From positions 492,501 to 556,500 of the forward strand of contig WPIO01000085.1 in the NCBI GenBank assembly GCA_009760855.2: DNA of 64,000 nt. The letters run 5' to 3'. The position numbers and the translations under genes are program-made. Source of the stretch: Cristatella mucedo. Lineage: Eukaryota; Bryozoa; Phylactolaemata; Cristatellidae. Shown here piece by piece: positions 1 through 8,600 of this stretch; the first letter of the stretch is position 1, and the number at the start of each line of letters is the position of its first letter. The notes beneath the pieces were generated by a model. That model made no database searches. It saw only the letters and a program-made list of their open reading frames with translations, and had not been told where the DNA came from.

Positions 1-62
1 AGAGAGAGAAACAGGGAGACTAAACAGAAACCGGAAAGAGAGAGAGAGAGAAAGAGAGATGG
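1..62. repeat. (GA)n microsatellite, cut by window edge
   Basis: Imperfect GA/GAA run at the window edge. The following bases (60-245) are a diverged direct copy of 1795-1995, so the first 2 kb contains a tandem duplication of a microsatellite-flank unit. Confidence 0.8.
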
Positions 63-239
63 CAGATACAGAGACAAAGACAGGGATCAAACAGGCGCAG
101 AGTAAACTGATAATAGGAGGGGGTAAGATGCAAGTGGAGAAGTGCACACGCCGAAGGGTTCACAACAGTCAATCGATTTCGGGCGGCTGCGATGCGAACA
201 AGCAGCAAGGGTGGCAACGGCAATTTCAAGAAGTATAAC

Positions 240-1275
240 ATAGGTTAGAGGTGCCGGGCGCAGTGTCAACTTGTAAATATGGTGGCAGCATGTGCGGTGA
301 CAGTAGGCATAAACGAACAATGACAAATCGCTAGTACCCACCAAATGCCGTCAAACCACGTGTACTTTTAGCTTCCTTTTTAATGTCAAGTCAGGAGATT
401 TTGCGACGTCAGTCGGGAATGAGTTGCAGGCTAAAGTTGAGCAAACGGACTAAAGGCATGGTCTTCGAAGGATTTGAGGTTCTGGCGAAGTATAGGTAAA
501 CGATTCGATTCAGAAAGCGGGTGGTACGATGCCTAGCCTTGTGGGGTAGTAGATCAGATAGGTAGGCTGGAGCCAAAGAATTAAGGGACCTAAAAGTGAG
601 TGACAGAATCTTGACTTTGTCGCGCTTCTTCATTGGGAGTCAATGCAGGTCGGCGAGAAGGGATGTCATACAGCAACGACGACGCTCACGACAGACGAGC
701 CTAGCTGCAGAGTTTTGGACGAACTGCAAGCGTCTGATTGCACAAGGCAGTGTACCAGCGAGCAGTGAGTTACAGAAGTCAAGATGTGATGTCACAAATG
801 CATGGACCAATTTTAACGTAGTGTTCCTGGTATTCTTGTCTAAACAAGCCGAGTTTCAGCAATATTATTTAGCTTAAGCAGGCAGACTTGAATGTGGAGC
901 TGATGTGGTCGTCTATTGAAAGGTCATTTTGGAATAGGACACCTAGATTTCGTGCAGAGGCCAAAGAAGATATGCTGGCACAGCTGATTGTAAGCGTTAA
1001 CTTTTCCGATTTCTGAATCGCACTTGGTTTGCCCATCACCGCTAGCATGCCATGCATAATTAATAGTGCAGATGAGCAGTATTCCTGGTTCACCAGAAAG
1101 ATTGGTCAATTGATCTACATTTTGGGCGTTAGTGTAAATATAGCCGTTCGAGTACCTACAAGGCGGCCGAGAGAAAACCGCAGCTACAGTTGGCATTAGC
1201 CTTGTGACATGCATTTCAATGTAAACAAATAGGCCAACGAATCTTATTGCTTGCACTAATTGTCGTGTCAAGGGA
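240..1275 (-). mobile_element. L2/CR1-type LINE fragment, RT C-terminal part, decayed
   Basis: Reading the minus strand gives broken pieces of the C-terminal LINE protein seen intact at 18019-19182, such as SARNLGVLFQNDLS and LTFRSLNSLAPAYLSDLLP. Frames shift several times, so the copy is dead. It pairs with the plus-strand LINE at 26.9-27.9 kb in the right palindrome arm and resembles the second left copy at 2375-2745. Confidence 0.8.
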
Positions 1276-1394
1276 CATCTAACGTACAGTTATCGCTGTG
1301 AAATCCGATGGAAAGTTGTCCCTTTTGTGGGACATCTACTTGAAAAGTCACACATGATTATCTCGTGCCATGCTTCCAGCCATCTTTGTAGAGG

Positions 1395-1475
1395 CAGGAT
1401 GATTATAATAGTAATAATAATAATGCACTTGATAAAGCACCCTCAGAGAACTCAATCTCTTTTGAGGCATAATTT
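1395..1475 (-). mobile_element. LINE 3' tail fragment
   Basis: The minus strand reads the family's terminal hairpin followed by an (ATT)n tail (stretch near 1400-1425). The right-arm counterpart is at 26690-26790. Confidence 0.75.
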
Positions 1476-1518
1476 ACATGATGGCAATAGAAACATCAAC
1501 TGGTCACTGTGGAGAATG

Positions 1519-1790
<272 letters not shown>

Positions 1791-2002
1791 GAGATGGCAG
1801 ATACAGAGACAAAGGTAGTGGATCAAACAGGCGTACACTGAGAATGTACTGGAGGAGGATATGTGTTTAATGGAGGAGAGGAAGATGCAAGTGGAAAAGT
1901 GCACGCGCCGAATGGTGGGCGAAAGCATACCTGTCGTTTAGGGACGGCTGCGATGGGACGAGCAGCAATGGTGGCAATGGCGCCTCCGTAGCGACTTCTT
2001 AG

Positions 2003-2170
2003 ATGCTTTATGGCTCACTAGGTAAGGCGGTTGCTTTTCACAACCTCGGTCCCGAGGTCGTGGGTTCGATTCCTGCGGTGGGCGATCCTTTATCGCCACT
2101 GCAAGCGGTGGTGATAGCCGTAAAGGTTCTTCTATCGCTATACAAAAAGAGGCTGTTAAATAAGCTAGTA
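2003..2170 (+). mobile_element. tRNA-derived SINE
   Basis: The tRNA-like head has an A box (TGGCTCACTAGG) and a B box (GGTTCGATTCC), as needed for RNA polymerase III. Between them lies a perfect hairpin, ACGACCTCGG-type arm and its complement (here CACAACCTCGG with one mismatch). A common body follows (TATCGCC, CAAGCGGTGGTGATAGCC, AAAAAGAGGCTG), then an AT-rich tail. The mirror copy at 28205-28372 differs at only a few positions. Confidence 0.85.
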
Positions 2171-2243
2171 TTTATATATAATATTTATATTTATATTATT
2201 ATTATATTTTTAATATTTATATTACTATTTATTAACACTATTT

Positions 2244-2352
2244 ATTTGCAAAGCATCTAAATGCTGTAGCATTTAGATGCTTTGCAAATTTGATGGCCCT
2301 AAAGCGTGGAACCTGAAGCATCCTCATTTGCAAATCAGGATGCTTCAGGTTC
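2244..2352. repeat. Twin 44-46-nt palindromes sharing TTTGCAAA
   Basis: The first palindrome, 2244-2289, has 22-bp perfect arms with a 2-nt centre and starts ATTTGCAAAGCATC. The second, 2309-2352, has 16-bp outer arms (GAACCTGAAGCATCCT) around an ATTTGCAAAT core with one C/C mismatch on each side. They lie 19 nt apart directly after the SINE tail and recur in inverted order at 28025-28145. Each would form a stable hairpin. Confidence 0.9.
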
Positions 2353-2374
2353 AGAAGCTTAACAGAGGTTAGAG

Positions 2375-2745
2375 GTGGCTGGCACAGCCTCAACTTGTAA
2401 GCTGCGAACTTTTAAACTGACTCAACTTATCACTGCTGATGCTGCCACCATATGCTGGCAGCATCCGCAGTGACCGCACGCATAAACACATAATGACAAA
2501 TCGCTAGTACCCACCAAATGTCGTCAAACCACGTGCGTTTTTAGCTTCTTTTTTAACGTCAATTCAGGAGATGTCGTGACGTCGGTCGGGAGTGAGTTGC
2601 AGGCTGAAGTTGAGCGCACGGACTAAAGGCATGGTCTCCAAAGGATTTGAGGTTCTTGTGAAGTATAGGTTCTTGTGAAGTATAAGTATATATATATTCG
2701 ATTCAGAAAGCGGGTGGTACGATGCCTAGCCTGGTGGGGTAGTAT
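2375..2745 (-). mobile_element. LINE fragment, 3' half of RT C-terminus
   Basis: Nearly a second copy of 245-540; the minus strand encodes decayed LKSFGD and LTFRS-type motifs. It corresponds to 27680-27940 on the right arm. A short AT-rich insertion near 2670-2695 interrupts it. Confidence 0.75.
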
Positions 2746-2749
2746 TTAC

Positions 2750-2806
2750 AGCCGTTATATTACAGCCGTCCTGTGCCAGCCAACCGAACCAAGCCTGCGT
2801 ACGATT
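2750..2806 (+). mobile_element. Possible LTR end fragment
   Basis: The segment CCAGCCAACCGAACCAAGCC followed by TGCGTACG closely resembles the 3' end of the solo LTR at 8184-8926 (CAGCCAACCGAATCTAGCC then TGTGTACA). It is probably a relic of the same LTR family. Confidence 0.4.
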
Positions 2807-2879
2807 ATATATTGCATATTTTATTGTTTGTATTTATATATATTTTGTATTGTCTATATTTATACGGTTTTTGTCAGAG

Positions 2880-3600
2880 GTCCGTCAGTCCGTCGCGTCG
2901 GTCTATCGTCTATAGCTCCACCGAAACGATTGCAGCGCCCTGTTGCAGAGAGTTCGATCAGGGCTCAGGGCCGCCCGATCGCTTTCGATCAGCGTGGGGA
3001 TTCGCCGGGACTTGGGCAATCAGCGTTGCTACGCAACGGAGACTGGGGACTCGGAGCTGCCTCGAGCGTCGCCCACTGCTCGATGCGAGAAGCAGCAGCT
3101 GCTGCGGAGCGGCGGAGTCAAGATGGCCGCTCGCAACGGGCGCGGCTGAGACCGCAGCCAGCGGCGGATGCTCGCTAGGCAAGCAAAGCTGCGGCGGCGG
3201 CAGCAGCGCTGTGTACAAAGCTCCTGCCAAAGGGCCGGCTAGCGGCTGATCGAACGAGGCGCGGCGAATCGGCGGCCATCGAGGCGTAGCGGCCGTCAAC
3301 ATTTGCGCTCTCGCGAGCATGGTTCTGGCAAATGTTGACACTGCAGCGGCATCTTCGCTCGACGCCTAGCGCTAATGGGAATTCTTACGTTCACATGTTG
3401 ACGGGACATCTGCCTACGCGCTCGCTGTCTCTCTTGCCATTGGTCAGCATCTACCGCCATCTTCTGCAGCATTCTTCTAGCCTAAATATTCCGAGCAGAC
3501 GACGCAGAGCAGTCGGAAAGAGGAACGCGACAAGCAATCTGAATGGTTTAACCCACAACCGTCGAACCGAAAGTTAAGGAGTCCATCTTTAACTTACCGC
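2880..3600. other. GC-rich CpG block conserved in both arms
   Basis: No coding region is supported. Open frames exist on both strands, but the right-arm equivalents change mostly by replacement differences, as expected for non-coding DNA. A YY1-like CAAGATGGCCGC lies at 3119-3130 and is kept in the right arm. The block is upstream of the PAN-mucin gene and may be a CpG-island promoter, possibly bidirectional (inference). Confidence 0.5.
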
Positions 3601-3788
3601 CCCACCCCCCCCCCCCGCCGATTGTTAGAGGCAAACGCTCAGACGGCACCACCAGGGGTGAAGTTTGGCAACCTCTGGACGAGGAGATTTCGCTCATACT
3701 TTCTCGAAGACTCTAGAAACCACTCTATGAAAAGGCTGGCTTGGATAAAGTCATAGTCTGCAAACTCATCAATAGAAATAGGGATAGA

Positions 3789-3790
<2 letters not shown>

Positions 3791-3874
<84 letters not shown>

Positions 3875-3882
3875 ATATGTAG

Positions 3883-3914
<32 letters not shown>
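3791..3914. repeat. (GA)n microsatellite, left arm only
   Basis: About 120 nt of GA with short interruptions. The mirror position in the right arm (24.8-25.3 kb) holds unrelated sequence, so the tract or its flank postdates the arm duplication. Confidence 0.9.
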
Positions 3915-3917
<3 letters not shown>

Positions 3918-4077
3918 AAAAAGAGGGAGAGACATTAGGACAATTGTGAGAGCTTGTTTGGCAACAAGAAGTGACAGTGAGACAATGTACTGCTCAGTGC
4001 ACGTGCACTATATAAAATATGACTTTTAACCAGGTAAGAGCACTTGCAAGATGGATGACCGAAAAATGCACACCACT

Positions 4078-4662
4078 CGCGTACGCTGGCAGGAACTGGC
4101 CCAATCAAGACCCAGTATATCGAGGATCGTCCAGGCCACCAGCAGTGCTGGGCTAGTGCCGAACGCCTGTCAAAGCGTCGGACCGAACGCCGCCACCTGT
4201 CCAGCTGCGGCCGACTACGACTACACATCTTCGACCGTTAGACGGTGTGCGGCACCGAAACTTTGCACGCTAGAGGTCGGCGCAGATAGCGACGTGCGCT
4301 TTTTAGAAAGCGTGCGCGCCGCAAATAGTGCTCGCTCGCAGCAGCTCTTTTCTTCGTGAGGTAAATACGCGCGAGCGTCGCGATCGATCGCGAGAATCAA
4401 TCGCGAGCGGCTGCAGCTGCTTGAGAATCGAAATCAAGCTCGGCGACCGAGCATGCACGCGCACGGCCGTCACGTGAGCAGTCCAGCGGAGCGAGAAAGA
4501 CAGAGTCGTGTGAGCTGCGTTTCCGCCCGCCCGCCGCTCTTGACGCAGAGTTTCACCAGCGAAGCGAGCGCCTTGGAGGAGGAGGAGAATCGGAGTAGCG
4601 TTCGTTCGCTCGTTCGCCCCGCTCCGCTCCCACGAGGAGCGAGCGGCTGCATCCGCTCCGGT
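4078..4662 (+). promoter_or_regulatory. Probable 5'UTR/promoter region of left PAN-mucin gene
   Basis: This GC-rich stretch immediately precedes the signal-peptide ATG and is conserved in inverted orientation at 24254-24810. It is rich in GCTCGCGCG-type motifs. No convincing TATA box is placed; a TATATAAA at 4009-4016 lies outside the conserved part and resembles a LINE tail. Assignment rests on position and on conservation between arms. Confidence 0.4.
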
Positions 4663-4699
4663 ATGCAGACGATACTGGCTCTTCTGCTTTACTGGGCGC
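4663..4699 (+). CDS. Exon 1: signal-peptide exon (left gene)
   Basis: The ATG has G at -3. It encodes MQTILALLLYWA plus one base, then a strong donor GCGC|GTAAGT. It ends in phase 1, matching the next exon, so the signal peptide is completed by the first residues of module 1. The same exon with the same donor is found inverted at 24217-24253. Confidence 0.7.
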
Positions 4700-5553
4700 G
4701 TAAGTTGCGCTCGTTGTGCAGGTGGCGAGAGGTTCGCGCGCGAGCGGAGCTTCTCGAAGCGGTCGCGTAGCAGCGCTCGCGCGATGCATTGAGATAGCGA
4801 GCAGATGTAAGAAACCGTTAGGATGCATCGAGAAAAGCCTGCCGGCATTCCAGGGTGGCATCGCTGAAATGTACAAAAACTTGGAAGCTCATTAGATGCT
4901 AATCCCACCAAAGTTTTAACAGTTTGCATGTTAAAAGGGACAGACTAATAACTCGCTGGCTTCAGCCGCTCCACTGGGAGCTATTCGACCCCTTCTAGAT
5001 AAGGCGGTTGCTTTCACGACCTCGGTCCCGAGGTCGTGGGTTCGATTCCTGCTGTGGGCGAATCTTTATCGCCATTGCAAGCGGTGGTGATAGCCATAAA
5101 GGCTCTTCTGTCGCTATACAAAAAGAGGCTGTTTAATCAGCTAGGATTTATTTATTTATTTATTTTTATTTCTATCGTGCTGAGTCAGACGGTAATTCCC
5201 TAATGATGATTTTGCACACTTCACCTGTGCGGCGATCCATAGCGTCTTGATTCACACTAAGCCCAGCCCAGCGGCCAGCCAGGACACGACTATGGCTAGT
5301 GCGGTTATCGCTAGTGCGCTCCCTGATGACCTATGTACCAAAGAGCACCGCTGCTGCTCTTTGGTTGTTGCATTTGGTTGTACTTGGTCTCACTTGTTCG
5401 CTACTCCTGAATTTCGACCCTTTCGAAACCATAGTGCTCAACCGTCCTGCTGCAGCTCGCACTTGCCACGGGCAGGCTGCAGACAACGTTTCCCGAGGGA
5501 TCAAAGGCAGACAAATTAGACCCAAAGCTGCGCCAAAGTGACGATAGGAAATG

Positions 5554-5625
<72 letters not shown>

Positions 5626-8600
5626 GCAAACTATGAGGCGGTGACAATTTTGAGAGAGATTTCGAACCAAAAGCGGCGAAATTTGCTCGAAATTCATTCT
5701 CGCCTTAGTGCAGCTTGGGTGGTTTGTGATGCAGTGGACCGTGATCGCCGTCTATGAAGTCATGTTCGCGTGAGCCTGGAGTTCAAAGTTTCGCTCGCAG
5801 CGAGTCGTGCGAAGGTCGCCAGTCGCCTGCGTCGGTCACGAACGCCGAGCGGATGCAGCTTCGCCGCCCCTTGACGCAGCTTCCACCGTCGTTTGACGCA
5901 GCTTCCACCGTTGTTTGACGCAGCTTCCACCGTCGCTCCGCTTACAGCGCTACAGGCGTCGAGGTGGACCTTCAGCGTCACGGACAGCAGCCTGGCCGCG
6001 GCCATAGCCGTGTGGCCGTTTGCTGCCAGGGCTGCTATAGTCAGATGCAGTGCCGACTGCGCTTCGCAAGAATCGTGCGCCGCCATCAGCTACTCTGAAA
6101 GTTCGTTTGAGCTTATCACGAAAGAAACGGGCAAAGTGAAGCCGAAAATTAAAGGTACGGCGCCTCGAAGTGAGTCTAGCACCCACCGGAAGCAGATAAT
6201 AATAATAATAATAATGATAATACGTTCGATAACGTGCTAACAGAGAACTTAATCTCTTCGTAGGGAATTTAAAATTGCTGCAAATGAAGCACGAATCGAA
6301 AGTTTAGTTGTAGGATGCTCAATAAACAACAAGAATAACATGGTTAGGGGTAACGTGCTCAGGGTCAGCATGCGAGCATGATTGGTGGCAGCGTGCACAG
6401 TGTCAGCACGCATAAACGCATAAAGGACGAATCACAAGGACCCACTAAATGCTGTGATAAATATTGAATAGGTGCGCTTTCAGCTTCTTTTTAAATGCGG
6501 ACACGTCAGGAGATATCGGGACGCAATTCGGGAGTGAGTTTCAGGCTTTGGTAGCACACTAACTAAAGGCGTGGTCTCCAAAGGATTTGAGGTTCGTACA
6601 AGGTATAGATAAACGATTAGATTGCAAAAAGTGAGTGGTACGATGCTTAGCCTGGTGGGGAAGTAGATCTGATAGGAAGGCTGGAGCCAAATAATGAAGG
6701 AACCAAAAAAAAATGTGTTCAGCTCGGAGAGAAGTGGTGTGATGTGGCAACCGTGACGCCCGCGACAGACAAGCCTGGCCGCATACCTGTAAGCACCTGA
6801 CTGCACAAGCCGGTAGACCAGCAAGCAGTGAGTTAGAGAAGTCAAGACGGGATGTCACAAATGCATGGACCAACTTAGATGTGGTATCACTGTCTAAAGA
6901 AGCCGAAATTTTAGCAACACTATGTAGCTGAAAGTAGGCAGACGTGTCTGTAGAGCCGATGCGGTCGTTTAATGAAAGGTCACTTTGAAACAAGACGCCT
7001 AGATTTCGTGCAGATTCAATAGGACATATCGGCTGGCAGAGCAGATCGTGAGCCGAGGAAAACAAGCAGAGTTGTACAACCGATGAGCGAGCTCCGTGCG
7101 GAAGCGTGCCGTTAGCCTGACCCAATTAGCCTGATCCGCCAGTTCCTGACACGTGACCCTCAGACGCGTGCTCGAGTCTTGAAGCTTCTTCTGCTGCCGC
7201 GTCAACGAGACTAGACTGTTGAATCAGCGGATCTTTGACACGGTAGAAGGTTTTGCACGTCTATCTGAAATAGCCACCAAAAGCTATTCCTTCAGCGAGT
7301 CAGTCCTGGCAGTTAAAGCCTTCACCTTCAGCCTAGCCTCCGCCTTCAACTCAGCCTTCATCTCACACTCACGTGAGGCGTCACGAAAGCGATTTCAATT
7401 CAAGCTAAGATATAATGTAATGTAAATTATCTCCGTCCGTAACTCCACAATGCCACAATGACCATGTGGGTGCTACGCATGATACTTTTATGTAGCGCAC
7501 TCACAGCCTAAGCGGCTTTTGGTACGCATTCGGTAGGCAAGAGACTTCATCTCACCTAACAAAAAGAAAGTGGGAAGCATAGCAGAATCAGGAGAGCAGT
7601 TGGGGTTGTGAGCAGCTTGGAAATAGCAGTTTAGGATGGCTGGAAAGAATTTGCCATAGTGAGCAGTAGTAGATTAGTTGTCATTGCATAATAATCATGG
7701 AAGTGAGTTCCGCCGTCTAGGACTTGCAGAGCTTAGGCTTCTGTCGCCAACTGTCTTAAGCGGAAGAATGGAACAGCTAAGTTGTTGCCCATACCAAACC
7801 TGGGGGCACGAGGAGGCTGAAACTGGTGCAGCTGTTCAGCTAGGTATGGAGCAGCCAAGCCGTGGCCTTTGCCTTGTGGGTCTTGTTAGAACTGGCAGTG
7901 AAGCTGATGTGAGCGACAGAGCTGTTTGTGTACGTCATGGCCAATGCTAAACACATGTAACCGTCTGCTGCTGTTAAAATAGACTTTTTCTGAATTACGG
8001 ATACGAACAGGATTCCTGCTACTATCTTCATACATGCGTGCAGCACCTGCAAGTAGCTAGCCGTGCTACAAGGTTCAGGCGTTACCAGTATTCGTAGCGC
8101 ACGTCGGCTGAAACTAGCGCCATTGCTGGCGCTGCGTTTGCGGCCTAGTTCTGACCGGGCGTGAAAGCCGCACACCTTGTTTGTGTAGCCGAAATCCAAA
8201 AGTTTAAGGTCAAAGGGTATTTACCGCCAAGCCCCGCCATTATCAGGCCACGCCGCCGCTCGCCAAGCCGCTGGGCTAGGGTAAGACGAGCGGCCGTCAG
8301 GTTAAGCCTCTTTATAATATCGCATGCGCCGACAACAACAGGGGAACTAAACAAGTCTACTGGGAAGGTCCTATACAAAGTAAACTATAGGGGCGCAAGA
8401 CGACGCCACAAGCGCGAACAAACGTGTTCGTTGATCAGTCGGCTTCAGCAGTCCCGCCGTTGTACGACTCCATTCCAACAGTAAGAGCGGACGCCGTCAA
8501 AGATCCGGCTAGCTGAGTAACTGCTTGTATGGTCAGAGTCGACGTTTACTACTGGTCGAGAGCTTCCGCCGAAAGACGCCAACACACGGGGGGGAGGGGG

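Noticed and set aside
2060-2080. B-box matches as functional tRNA genes
   Set aside because: The acceptor stem and anticodon arm are missing and a common non-tRNA body follows; these are SINEs.
2958-3341. 127-codon minus-strand frame in the left GC block, with counterpart 25675-25965
   Set aside because: Arm-to-arm differences are mostly amino-acid changing and frame lengths differ, so it behaves as non-coding DNA.
4007-4020. TATATAAAA as TATA box for the left PAN-mucin gene
   Set aside because: Over 640 nt from the ATG, outside the part conserved in the right arm, and similar to the GCACTATATA end of LINE tails.
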